Origin: Hyphomicrobiaceae bacterium | Lineage (GTDB): Bacteria > Pseudomonadota > Alphaproteobacteria > Rhizobiales > Hyphomicrobiaceae | Assembly: GCA_002919265.1 (NCBI GenBank) | Contig: PKEY01000030.1 | Coordinates: 1 to 41,970 of the forward strand | Direction of reading: 5' to 3' | Length of the DNA: 41,970 nucleotides | In this document: positions 1 through 8,064 of the stretch, one piece after another | Numbering within the stretch: the stretch's first letter is position 1 | Layout of the letters: each line of letters opens with the position of its first letter | Translations under genes and position numbers: made by a program | Notes under the pieces: generated by a model | What the model was told of the DNA's origin: nothing | What the model saw: the letters and a program-made list of their open reading frames with translations, nothing else | The model's database searches: none

Positions 1-1
1 G

Positions 2-79
2 AAATACGGCGAGTACCGCACAGCCAAGCTAGTGCTTCAGGCGTGGGACCGCTTGGAAAGCGGGGAGTTGGCGGCCTGA
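2..79 (+). CDS. C-terminal end of an unknown gene (cut by window edge)
   Basis: Frame 2 is open from the first base to a TGA at 77-79 and would encode about 25 residues ending in ...RLESGELAA. The short tail is hydrophilic and carries no recognisable motif, so no function is assigned. It lies 104 bp upstream of the HNH endonuclease gene on the same strand, so it may belong to the same accessory block. A chance open frame of this length cannot be excluded. Confidence 0.4.
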   Translation, partial: KYGEYRTAKLVLQAWDRLESGELAA

Positions 80-183
80 GATGCTGAAATTTGTATCCTA
101 TAAAGATGTTAGCCCATTAGCACCCTTTCTTTTCAGTTTCGAGCCGATTTACTGAATAGTAATAAACCTCCTAGGTTGGGCAC

Positions 184-969
184 ATGCGGGAGTCTGAAGC
201 GCCTAGAATACAAATCCCGCCCGGTTTTGTTGTGCGTACAGAGGCACAAAAGGCCGCATACGACAACGGTTTCCGAATTGCTCAAGGTGAGGTGAATGGT
301 TGGCTCCGCTTCTCATCGACAACGGCTCGAGGAGAAATCTGGATTGGCGCGGCTTCAAGCAACGGTCCTTGGTTCTTGTCTGTGAACCATCCCGGTGTCG
401 CCGCTGAGCTCACAGCTAAGGGCGAGAGGATCACCGGCCCAGGTCTCGTTAGCTACGCGTATCAGAACCTCGGAGAACTCTACGCAGCCATCGACCAAGC
501 ATACCGCCTTGGCGTTAGCTTACCCGACGCACCGCTGGAGCAATTTCAGAAGCAAACTGCCGGCATGTCGCGTACCACGGAAGCCGAACGCCTGGTCGTG
601 CAGCGTGTCGGTCAAGAAATCTTCCGGGAAGCTCTGTTGGCCTACTGGGGCGGTCGATGCCCAATGACCGGAATCTCCGATCCAGCGCTCTTGCGGGCTT
701 CCCATATCGTTCCGTGGTCTCAATGCGATAACGATGCCCATCGTCTCGACGTTCACAACGGCCTTCTCCTCTCAGCGCTTTGGGATGCAGCTTTCGATGC
801 TGGCTTGGTGAGTTTCACGGACGATGGTTCGGTCCTATTTTCGTCGAAGTTGACGTCAGATGCCCGTGGCGTATTGAAGAGTTGTTCGATTGGTAAGCTT
901 TGCGGATTGACTGGAGCGCATGCCGTCAATTTGCGAAGGCATAGGCAGATGTACGGATTTTCCGATTGA
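184..969 (+). CDS. HNH endonuclease (HNH_2-type) with unknown N-terminal domain
   Basis: The 261-residue protein carries an HNH_2-like nuclease domain in its C-terminal half, roughly residues 135-225. Visible elements are the CPMTG segment, the ASHIVPWS motif with the metal-binding His, and DVHNGLLLSALWDAAFD, which is typical of this family. The N-terminal half (about residues 1-115) is not recognised and could be a DNA-recognition or regulatory module. Family members are found among type II restriction enzymes and stand-alone phage-defence or mobile-element nucleases. No methyltransferase gene is present downstream, and the upstream gene is cut off, so a restriction-modification pairing cannot be tested here. 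No strong ribosome binding site precedes the ATG. The nuclease family call is firm; the biological role is inferred. Confidence 0.85.
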   Translation: MRESEAPRIQIPPGFVVRTEAQKAAYDNGFRIAQGEVNGWLRFSSTTARGEIWIGAASSNGPWFLSVNHPGVAAELTAKGERITGPGLVSYAYQNLGELYAAIDQAYRLGVSLPDAPLEQFQKQTAGMSRTTEAERLVVQRVGQEIFREALLAYWGGRCPMTGISDPALLRASHIVPWSQCDNDAHRLDVHNGLLLSALWDAAFDAGLVSFTDDGSVLFSSKLTSDARGVLKSCSIGKLCGLTGAHAVNLRRHRQMYGFSD

Positions 970-1313
970 CGATTTATCAAAACTAAAAGCGGTGCAAGGC
1001 AAAATGATGGCGTCGCGATCCACATTGCTTGGCACAATGCAGCATGATTAGCACAAATCGTGCGTTCTTAAAATCGCATACGAACTTTTGCGACCGATCA
1101 AACCGGAAGGGAATAAGCTAATTGCTTGCGAAAAGTAAAATCGAAACTGCATAGGTGTGCAGATCAGTATTCATCCAAATTTGCCCTCTTATTGTCTTCA
1201 ATTAGTCATCAATCAGCCTCTTGAGCCGATGTATACATTAGCGCTTGCGTAAGGATTCTTCATGCGTATAGGACGCACCGAGTACGTCGCAAGTTTCGAG
1301 CAAGGATAATGAG
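970..1313. other. Intergenic region with a possible 15-codon leader ORF
   Basis: There is no sizeable gene in these 344 bases, which look more AT-rich than the core part of the window. Near its end an ATG at 1262 opens a 15-codon frame ending in TAA at 1307-1309. It is preceded by AAGGA and stops 4 bases before the ATG of the XRE regulator at 1314. It could be a leader peptide or chance. No RNA gene or repeat was recognised. Confidence 0.4.
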
Positions 1314-1649
1314 ATGGGTCCAAAGACGGCAGAATCTCTGTCGCCCCCCCTTAGCGCCGCCAACAGCAACGTACCCAGCCTCGACGCGCATATTGGGGCG
1401 CGGATAAAGCAGCGTCGGATTGAGCTCAGGATGAGTCCAAAGGACCTCGCGCGAGCGCTCAACCTGAGCCTGGAGCAGTTGATTATGTTGGAAGGCGGTG
1501 AGGTACCGGTCACCTGCAGGCGGCTGTATGAAACGTCTCGCGTACTGCGTGCACCGATGCTGTGGTTTTTTGAAGGAGCCCCTGGGATCGATTTGACGCT
1601 AGATCTAAGTCAATCCCCGCTAACCGTTGACTCCTCCAAGCAAACTTGA
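1314..1649 (+). CDS. XRE-family helix-turn-helix regulator
   Basis: The 111-residue protein has a Cro/CI-like helix-turn-helix from about residue 25 to 85, beginning IGARIKQRRIELRMSPKDLA and continuing through LNLSLEQLIMLEGGE. The following segment (RRLYETSRVLRAPMLWFFEG) matches the helix-5 region of the many small XRE regulators found in rhizobia. The start is the ATG at 1314 behind AAGGA (1302-1306). It lies between an HNH nuclease gene and the first of two tandem paralogous unknown genes on the same strand, so it may control the block. A 7-bp inverted repeat 30 bases after its stop is a candidate operator. Its target is unknown. Confidence 0.8.
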   Translation: MGPKTAESLSPPLSAANSNVPSLDAHIGARIKQRRIELRMSPKDLARALNLSLEQLIMLEGGEVPVTCRRLYETSRVLRAPMLWFFEGAPGIDLTLDLSQSPLTVDSSKQT

Positions 1650-1678
1650 GGCCGCGAAAGCTTGTGATCGCTTCCCTG

Positions 1679-1695
1679 ACTGAACACCGTTCAGT
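1679..1695. promoter_or_regulatory. Inverted repeat, candidate operator or hairpin
   Basis: ACTGAAC (1679-1685) and GTTCAGT (1689-1695) form a perfect 7-bp inverted repeat around a 3-base centre. It sits between the XRE regulator stop (1649) and the downstream gene (1788). The spacing and symmetry suit a dimeric HTH protein, but a weak hairpin is equally possible. No T-run follows. Confidence 0.3.
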
Positions 1696-1787
1696 TGTGG
1701 TAGAGGCTGCTAAAAAATCCTTGCAGATCAATGGAGTATGGGTACACTCCGCTCTGTCAATAGGGGGACTAACGCGGGGTGGGAGTA

Positions 1788-2246
1788 ATGAGTAGCCACG
1801 CTAGCGTGCTTGGGACTGCTCCCTTGAGCGGTGCTAAGCCAGGACATCCGAGAACAGGAGCAGTCACTAGCAACGAGCTTCTACAACTTGCCTCGGAATA
1901 CTCGGCGCTGCGAATACAACTCAATTCGTTCTTAGAAACTCAGCATCGGCTGTGGCCGGGGGAGGCTTGGACGCAGGAGCTCGAAATGCGGTGGTCGCGC
2001 TGGATGGAGCCTATCCGTGATCGGATGGCCGAAATCCGATGGGAGGTTGTCAAAATACAGGCGACCGACGTGGCAGGGGCAAAAGCCAAGGCCGCAATCC
2101 TTCACGACGTTGTCGACAAGACTGCAGAAGACGTCGGGTCTCGGTTAACACTTTCTCTTTGTAAAGATCTGATTGCGTTGCCAGACATGTCGGTCTGTGG
2201 TGACGCGGGTTACCAACCGACAGAAAATTCGCCGAATTTTGACTAA
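1788..2246 (+). CDS. Unknown protein, first of a tandem paralogous pair
   Basis: The product is a 152-residue, largely helical and hydrophilic protein with no signal peptide or membrane segment. I do not recognise a named family. The region from about residue 30 to 140 is clearly homologous to the product of 2587-3057. Shared landmarks are an EY(S/A)ALR-like start, HRLWPGEAWT, RMAEIRW, an A-K-A-x-I-L segment and an SLC(K/R)DL tail motif. The ATG at 1788 is chosen because GGGGTGGGAG lies just upstream; a GTG at 1779 in frame is the alternative. A probable terminator hairpin follows at 2278-2305. The pair probably arose by tandem duplication followed by strong divergence. Confidence 0.7.
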   Translation: MSSHASVLGTAPLSGAKPGHPRTGAVTSNELLQLASEYSALRIQLNSFLETQHRLWPGEAWTQELEMRWSRWMEPIRDRMAEIRWEVVKIQATDVAGAKAKAAILHDVVDKTAEDVGSRLTLSLCKDLIALPDMSVCGDAGYQPTENSPNFD

Positions 2247-2277
2247 ATCACAGCCGCACGGTAAGGGGTGAACATGG

Positions 2278-2305
2278 CCAGGAGCGCTCAGAGTGTCGCT
2301 CCTGG
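2278..2305 (+). terminator. Probable terminator hairpin after the first paralogue
   Basis: CCAGGAGCG (2278-2286) pairs perfectly with CGCTCCTGG (2297-2305) around a 10-base loop. It starts 32 bases after the stop of the 1788-2246 gene. Only a weak TTGTCC follows, so intrinsic termination may be inefficient. Confidence 0.4.
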
Positions 2306-2378
2306 TTGTCCAGTGTCTATTACTTGAAGGTAGCCCACTCAGTTTTTGAGCAGGCGCTGTCACTGCTAGCAGGCGGAT

Positions 2379-2406
2379 AGGCTTGCCGCAAGCTTAGGCG
2401 CGTTTC
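2379..2406. repeat. 28-bp direct repeat, copy 1
   Basis: This 28-base element matches 27 of 28 bases of positions 3198-3225, differing only at position 20 (G here, C there). It contains a small internal inverted repeat, GCTTG-CCG-CAAGC. Each copy lies about 135-140 bp after the stop of one of the two paralogous genes. Confidence 0.8.
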
Positions 2407-2586
2407 TTTACGCTATCGTCACGGTGGAACGCGTCGGGGGCGCATACGCGGCTTTTGTTCCCGAACCACGCTCAAATTGCAGTGTAACTTTCCAATTGAA
2501 GGCGCTGCTCAGGCGCAACCTAATGACGCCGTGCTGCGATCTAGATCGGGCCGAGTTTCGGCGGATAGGTAAGCAGGGAGGATTAT

Positions 2587-3057
2587 ATGCCATCCCAGGA
2601 CAGAGGAGACGGTGCCACCCTTAAGGACAAACCGGAACTCACCTCCTTGCCAATGGAAAATATAATGAGCGGCGATGATCTTCGGAAACTCGGTTTTGAG
2701 TACGCGGCGCTACTGCGCCAGCTCAAGTCTCTAAAAGAGGAAGAACATCGTTTGTGGCCGGGGGAAGCTTGGACAGAAGAGGTTGAGGCGCAGCGTGCAC
2801 GTACCACGGATCCCATGAAGAAACGTATGGCCGAAATTCGCTGGACGGCTGCTAGGCTGAGAGCAACTGATCTGCATGGGTTGCAAGCCAAGGCCTCAAT
2901 ACTCCAAGACATCATTGATGACGAACCCGGCAATATATGTGCGCAATTGACCCATTCTCTTTGTCGGGATCTGCTTTCGCTCCATCAAAATCTGATCTCG
3001 TTTCATGGCGTTGCAAGTAGAGAGGATGGGTGGGCAAGTTTGGCAAAAAACCATTAA
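2587..3057 (+). CDS. Unknown protein, second of a tandem paralogous pair
   Basis: The product is a 156-residue soluble, charged and probably helical protein with no recognised domain. About residues 30-140 align with the protein encoded at 1788-2246, sharing HRLWPGEAWT, RMAEIRW and SLCRDL. The N-terminal 25 residues and the tail after SLCRDLLSL are unrelated between the two copies. The ATG at 2587 has a good ribosome binding site, GGGAGG (2577-2582). The gene starts about 810 bp after its paralogue, and both are followed at similar distance by the same 28-bp repeat. This supports a duplication unit that included downstream DNA. Function is unknown. Confidence 0.75.
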   Translation: MPSQDRGDGATLKDKPELTSLPMENIMSGDDLRKLGFEYAALLRQLKSLKEEEHRLWPGEAWTEEVEAQRARTTDPMKKRMAEIRWTAARLRATDLHGLQAKASILQDIIDDEPGNICAQLTHSLCRDLLSLHQNLISFHGVASREDGWASLAKNH

Positions 3058-3197
3058 CTCAGATCGAAACTGCACCGACGGGCTAGAGAGACCATCCATT
3101 TCCCTCACGCGATCAGTCATCGAATCTCTTAGGCGATTTGGTGCGACGTCACCTCTCTTCGCGTCACGGCTCGGATCGGCGTGACAAATTAGACGAC

Positions 3198-3225
3198 AGG
3201 CTTGCCGCAAGCTTAGCCGCGTTTC
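3198..3225. repeat. 28-bp direct repeat, copy 2
   Basis: Second copy of the element at 2379-2406 with one mismatch. It lies 141 bp after the stop of the second paralogue and 66-93 bp upstream of the next gene, so it could also act as a regulatory site. Flanking bases on both sides differ from copy 1. Confidence 0.8.
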
Positions 3226-3290
3226 CTAGTCCAGTCTGCCCCTGCGATTAGGTAGCAACTAGGCAGAAGACTTAATGGTGTGAAATTCAG

Positions 3291-3731
3291 GTGTCGAGTA
3301 TGAAAAGAGCTATGAAGCGCCCCATTTCGACGCTGGCTGAATATCTTGGCGATGGGAGCCGATTTGAAGGGTTTGAGTGCTGGGTTCAGGCGCTTGCCTC
3401 TCGCGAGCGAACGGCTGAGAGCCCGACAGAAGCTTCTGCCTTGCGTATGTTGAGCATTCTAACCGTCGCTTGCCAGGAGGCTTTCCGCAGAGAAACAGAA
3501 CAGCACAATCAGCCCATTGCAGACACGTTACTGCTGCTCGCACGCATGGCGGGCATGGCAGTGATGGCCCCGACGCTGGACTTTATCGAAGACTCCGAAC
3601 CCGCTGATGCCAAAGATCTCGTTGAAATACTGGTCGATGAGTTCGGCTATGGAGCCGAGTTCGTTCTCGAAAAAGACGCGGACGCGCGAATGCGGGAAGA
3701 AGCGCGGTTCTCCAGAGACGGCCTCTCATAA
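3291..3731 (+). CDS. Unknown acidic protein
   Basis: The product is up to 146 residues, soluble, with no signal peptide or membrane helix. The C-terminal third is rich in Asp and Glu (DFIEDSEPADAKDLVEILVD) and looks helical throughout. I recognise no family. The GTG at 3291 is used here. ATG codons at 3300 and 3312 are alternatives, and AGGTG at 3289-3293 would suit the ATG at 3300. The gene follows the tandem paralogues on the same strand, with repeat copy 2 upstream, so it may belong to the same accessory unit. Confidence 0.6.
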   Translation: MSSMKRAMKRPISTLAEYLGDGSRFEGFECWVQALASRERTAESPTEASALRMLSILTVACQEAFRRETEQHNQPIADTLLLLARMAGMAVMAPTLDFIEDSEPADAKDLVEILVDEFGYGAEFVLEKDADARMREEARFSRDGLS

Positions 3732-3950
3732 GGCGCAGCTAATTTGTGGGGGACGATGACGACTAGAAGGTCGCTCAGGCGTTCGTTCTCGATGACTGTC
3801 GCGTGCTTGGGGTTTAAGCGGTCTCGGCGAGGGGCGGCCGAAAACGGTGTGGTGGGCGTCGACCACGGCCCGATTATCTCCGGGGTCTCGAGTTCTGGGT
3901 GCTTTCATCGATCAGAACCAAAAGACGAGCCATAGAAAATCAGTTTATAA

Positions 3951-4430
3951 TTGAGCGAGAGCCAAATATTTCTTTCAGGAGCCTCGCCGCTTTGTGAAAA
4001 GAAGGGCGTGCCCAAGGTCGATTTACCGGGCGTACTTGAGATCCTGATTAATGCAGGGGTGATGCGGATCTGCCGTAGCGATCATGCTTCGCTTGACCGG
4101 GAACCTGCAAGAAAACTCAACCGCGCTGTGTTCGAGCTGGCGCTAGGCGATGATACACATCGCTTCCTAGCCTCTCCGGTCCTCGGCTCGGCGATTTACG
4201 CCTCATATACGGAGCGTCTTCTCGGGCAGTTGCTGTTGAGCGAGAGCTTGGAGACGCCAGTAACCGCTTTCTCAGCCTACGAATTCTTGCAGCGACACGG
4301 CAAACAGATAAAGGACAGTGGGACGCCCGTGGACGACCTGGCTGCCGCGCAAGAGAAACTATCGACATTGTTGGCAGAGACGCGAAACAGGGTGCTGCCA
4401 ACGTGGAGAAGGTTGGGAATCGATCTTTGA
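3951..4430 (+). CDS. Unknown protein
   Basis: The frame encodes about 159 residues from a TTG at 3951; the true start could be further in. The protein appears soluble and helical, with a leucine-rich central part (YTERLLGQLLLSES) and no recognised motif. A 219-bp stretch without a gene separates it from the preceding + strand gene. It faces the TPR-CHAT gene, whose stop is 111 bp away. Both coding status and start are moderately certain, and no function is proposed. Confidence 0.5.
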   Translation: MSESQIFLSGASPLCEKKGVPKVDLPGVLEILINAGVMRICRSDHASLDREPARKLNRAVFELALGDDTHRFLASPVLGSAIYASYTERLLGQLLLSESLETPVTAFSAYEFLQRHGKQIKDSGTPVDDLAAAQEKLSTLLAETRNRVLPTWRRLGIDL

Positions 4431-4541
4431 GCTCCTCTTTTGCGGCTTCGCGTTGGCGGTCTCGTCGGGACAACGCGATCAGCTAGCCAAGGCTGTGCGC
4501 AAGCCAATCCCAAACGAGCAGCACAAGAGGCCTACCTAGAC

Positions 4542-7500
4542 CTATCCCCCGCTTCCCTCGCCTACAACAACAAACGGCGCCCAATTCGAAGGATGGGCCT
4601 CGATGGGGTTGCCGCTCTCAATCATCGATAGCATCGCCTGGCGCATCGCTTCGGCACGACCGAATGCACGGCGGTCGGCAAGTGCCGCGAAGGCGGTTAT
4701 CGCCAGCTTGACGGCGGCGTGAGAGTTCACCCCCCAGTGAGAGACCAGCAGTGCGCGGGCGCCGGCATGGAAGAAGGCGCGCGCCAAACCCGACAGCGCC
4801 TCGGCGTCGCCGCCTTGACCCGCAGCCGTATTGCAGGCGGAAAGGACCACCCACTCCGCGGCGAGGTCGAGCTCCGCGACTTCGGACGCAGTGAGTAATC
4901 CATCGTCCTCAGCGCTCGCCTCGTCAGGCGGTGTCAAAATGAGTGCAGGCTCGGCCAAACCTGTCAGATCGCCAGCGACGAGACCGTGGGTCGCGAAATG
5001 TAAGACTTTGTATTTTGCAAGCTCGCCGTTCGCGTTGAGGTGCTTCAGATTGCGCTCGGTTGCGCGCTCGCCGAGCCAGACGTCGTCCTCGGGAGCCCCC
5101 AGTCGACGAGCGATCATACACAGCTCGTCGGCGGTCTCGGGCAGAGGCATTTGCCGCCGCAGTTCACGGATGTCGGCCAAGCTGCTACGGAATAGCAACG
5201 AGAGCACAGGGATGTACTGCATGGCGCTGGCGAGCTGCTGGCGAATGCCGGTTGCGGGCTCGCGAGGGCAAGTTTGGAATTGCCAGGCTCTACGGTCCTG
5301 GCCATCCGGTCCGGAGAGCAGCGGATTTCCGAAGCCGATGAACGAACGTGTCGGTTGCTGCGCAGTGGCAGCAGTTCTCAGGCCTTTCAAAGCCGTAACC
5401 GATGGCAAGACAGTGATAGGTTGACGGCGTACCAACCACGGAACAGTGCTGTAATCAGCGGCACCGCCTCGATCTCCCATTGGCGGCTCGGCCGTGAGAA
5501 GCACGTGGAGCGGCAGCTTTGTCAGTGGTCCCGAGGGGACTACCAGAAGGTGCTTGTCCTGGATCAGATCCTCGATGCCGCCGAACAAGTCGCGATAGAG
5601 CTCGTGCGCCTTGGCGAGGTCGAAGGGTAGCGGCTCGCCCCTCTCGTAATCGCTCAAGCTGTAACCGGTCTCGAGCAGCCTTTGGCATTGCGATCCGTAG
5701 TCGTACCAACCCCTGGCATCCAAACCGCATCGCAATGCGTCGACTTTTCTAGCGATTTCGCGCCGGCCGGCTGTGAGCTTGATCCAGCGCACGTCGTCTT
5801 TTGTTGCGACCCAGACGTAGCTGCCGTAGCTGCCGATAAGGAATTGGACCAGAGCCTCGTTTTCTTGCAGCAGCCGTTGGGCCTCTTTGATCGGGACGGG
5901 ATCGGGACTGGCAAGGCTCGCGTATTCCGGGAACGCCCTGTCGATATGCTGCGAGATGGATGCGATCTGCTTTTCGAGACCGGCAAGCTCCTCGCGAAGA
6001 GCGCGGATGAGACTTTCGTCCCGGTCGGAAACAGCGACACCGAGCGCTGACAAGAGCCGCCGGTCCGAATCCTTCCAGCGCAACACCAGATCTTGCCGCT
6101 CGCGAACGAGCTTCGCCAGTTGTCCCGGGCCGCGCGCGACACGCGCAGTCATCTGAGTGAGGGCACGTGCCGCGGCGCTATCTCCAAGCCGCTGCGCCAG
6201 CTCGAAGGATTCTTCGCGTGCAACAGCTTCGTCCTCCACGCCGGTTTCGACTGAGGTATGGAGCGCTGCGATGTGGCTTTGGAAATGATGATTGAGCCTG
6301 CCTCTGTTCTGCGGTGCGTCGCCGTCGTCTAAAGCTACTGCTTGGTTAAAGGACAACGCGTGTGCAATGATCGATCGGCTTGCACGGCGGTGAAGGTCCA
6401 GCGCCAGGGCGTGATTGCCGAGAGCGGCATGCGTCATGGCGAGGCTGCGCAGAGCGAATGCCGTGTCGGGATGATCCGGCCCCAGGGCTTGCTCCGAGAT
6501 CGCTACGGCGCGGGCCAGCAATGGCTCCGCCATCTCGGGCCGGCGGGTGAGGCTGTAAAGCCGCGCGAGATTAGTGAGGCTGGCGGCCGTGAGGGGATGG
6601 TCCGGGCCAAGTGCCTTCTCACGAATGGCCAGCGCGCGCTTGTGCAGCGCCTCGGCCTCCCGGTAGTGCCACTGAATGAGGCTGAGCTCGGCGAGATTAT
6701 TGAGGCTCGTCGCGAGATCCGGGTGCTCCGGGCCCAGTACCTTTTCCTGGATTGCGATTGCGCGACGGTAAAGCAAACCAGCTTCTCCCTGCTTCGGGCC
6801 GGTGTAGGCCGTCTGCGCCATCATGCCCAGATTGAGTAGGGTAATGGCGATATCAGCTTCGTGAAAAGCCGCGCTGCCCGCTCTGGCTTCATGTGCAAGA
6901 TCACTGCTGTCGGCTGTCGAGGAATCCGCTGTATCCGGAGATATCATTGGACGTGGTCGAATGCCCGGCACCGGGCCGGGCATCGCAGCGCCCACCTTGC
7001 CGACGTGCGCAATGCCCTCATCGGGCTCACGCTCATTACTTGAAAAGTCCGCCAGATCGAGCTGGCTGCGTGTCAGGCTTTCTCCTCGTCCCTGCGAGAG
7101 GATTGCGATGGCCCGCCGCAACAACGGTCCAGCATCAGCAGGGCGGCCGAGCGCGAGCTGAACCTTGGCGAGATTGTTCAGGCTTTGCGCGACTTGGGGA
7201 TGAGTGGGGCCGAACGCCTTCTCGCGAATTTCCAGCGCCTTCTTGTGTAGAGTCTCGGCCTCGGCGTGGCGGCCTAGAAGATCAACTGCAACAGCGAGGT
7301 TATTGAGCGCTTCTGCGAGGCGGGGATCTTCAGGGTGAAGGCTCTCCTCTCGCAGCTTCAAGGCACGGCGATGGAGTGGCTCCGACTCAGCATGTCTGCC
7401 AAGCCGGTCCAGCAACACGCCTTCAAGCGAGAGGGTCTGTGCCAGTTCATCGGATGGGCTGGTTCCCATTTGCGCAAGGATCTGGCGGGCCCGTGTCGCA

Positions 7501-7706
7501 TGCGAGAGAGCCTGCTGAAGATCGCCTACTTGGTAGAAGTACACCGCGTCTTGATAGACACTCTCCCAGCTTTGTGGTGGCCGACCTTCTGCCAGCGCTC
7601 TTCCAAGTACCAGGCTTTCGAGAACGCAGAAAATCGCAAGGACGATTCGGAGGCCCTTGGCACTTAGTCCGCTGCATCGTTGCCGTCGCCTGCCGCGCAT
7701 GGCCAT
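4542..7706 (-). CDS. Exported TPR-CHAT protein (caspase-like protease fold)
   Basis: The 1054-residue protein starts with a hydrophobic segment (about residues 20-40, IVLAIFCVLESLVLG...ALAEG), read as a signal peptide or membrane anchor. Kinesin-light-chain-type TPR repeats of about 42 residues follow at about 50-210 and 285-455 (LNNLA...A(E/D)...LHKKALEIREK and GP.HP). They are split by a Pro/Ser/Asp-rich insert. A charged, probably coiled-coil linker leads to a C-terminal CHAT domain, with HFATHG placing the catalytic His at 907 and SACNTA placing Cys at 958. Both catalytic residues are present, so a cysteine protease activity is plausible. AGGAGG stands 3 bases before the ATG at 7706 but 9 bases before an in-frame ATG at 7700, which may be the real start. 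Neighbours do not reveal a substrate. Confidence 0.9.
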   Translation of the reverse strand: MAMRGRRRQRCSGLSAKGLRIVLAIFCVLESLVLGRALAEGRPPQSWESVYQDAVYFYQVGDLQQALSHATRARQILAQMGTSPSDELAQTLSLEGVLLDRLGRHAESEPLHRRALKLREESLHPEDPRLAEALNNLAVAVDLLGRHAEAETLHKKALEIREKAFGPTHPQVAQSLNNLAKVQLALGRPADAGPLLRRAIAILSQGRGESLTRSQLDLADFSSNEREPDEGIAHVGKVGAAMPGPVPGIRPRPMISPDTADSSTADSSDLAHEARAGSAAFHEADIAITLLNLGMMAQTAYTGPKQGEAGLLYRRAIAIQEKVLGPEHPDLATSLNNLAELSLIQWHYREAEALHKRALAIREKALGPDHPLTAASLTNLARLYSLTRRPEMAEPLLARAVAISEQALGPDHPDTAFALRSLAMTHAALGNHALALDLHRRASRSIIAHALSFNQAVALDDGDAPQNRGRLNHHFQSHIAALHTSVETGVEDEAVAREESFELAQRLGDSAAARALTQMTARVARGPGQLAKLVRERQDLVLRWKDSDRRLLSALGVAVSDRDESLIRALREELAGLEKQIASISQHIDRAFPEYASLASPDPVPIKEAQRLLQENEALVQFLIGSYGSYVWVATKDDVRWIKLTAGRREIARKVDALRCGLDARGWYDYGSQCQRLLETGYSLSDYERGEPLPFDLAKAHELYRDLFGGIEDLIQDKHLLVVPSGPLTKLPLHVLLTAEPPMGDRGGAADYSTVPWLVRRQPITVLPSVTALKGLRTAATAQQPTRSFIGFGNPLLSGPDGQDRRAWQFQTCPREPATGIRQQLASAMQYIPVLSLLFRSSLADIRELRRQMPLPETADELCMIARRLGAPEDDVWLGERATERNLKHLNANGELAKYKVLHFATHGLVAGDLTGLAEPALILTPPDEASAEDDGLLTASEVAELDLAAEWVVLSACNTAAGQGGDAEALSGLARAFFHAGARALLVSHWGVNSHAAVKLAITAFAALADRRAFGRAEAMRQAMLSMIESGNPIEAHPSNWAPFVVVGEGSGG

Positions 7707-8064
7707 GATCCTCCTGTCTGTGGATCAGCTGAAGATTAGCAGCAGACGGAGGAAATGAGCAGCTTTCGGGACACTGAATAATAGCTTTCGCGCGGACCGG
7801 TGGCGTAATGTCAATGGCTAGCTGGGCCTTATCTTCGCGCTATCTTCGCTGACACTCCCGCGAACATGGCTGAGGCACTTGCCCGAAACCTCTAATCTCG
7901 CAGCCCTTAAGCATCGTCGCTTCATTCTCCACTCCACGGAAAGCCTCACGCCGCTGATTTCTCTATCTTATTGCACCTCCTTGGGCTCATGAGTCGCATC
8001 TTCGGAACGTAACCTCTCCCGGGCGGTTCACCGATGACGACGTAAGAGTTCGTGTGGAGGACTG
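7707..8064. other. Divergent intergenic region
   Basis: These 358 bases separate the minus-strand TPR-CHAT gene from the plus-strand small secreted protein gene and should contain the promoters of both. I see no RNA gene, repeat or clear operator. GTGGAGGA provides the ribosome binding site of the gene at 8065. Confidence 0.5.

Larger units (their letters stand above)
2247..2586. other. Intergenic region with hairpin and repeat copy 1
   Basis: There is no convincing gene in these 340 bases. The region contains the hairpin at 2278-2305 and the first copy of a 28-bp repeat at 2379-2406. Short open frames here lack plausible coding character. Confidence 0.5.

Noticed and set aside
3744-3935. 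Short + strand frame between two unknown genes
   Set aside because: It has no ribosome binding site, its composition is Arg/Ser-rich and frame-shadow-like, and no domain is visible.
4831-5424. 197-codon + strand frame inside the CHAT gene
   Set aside because: It is antisense to the CHAT domain. Its Ser/Arg-rich translation is typical of GC-rich shadow frames.
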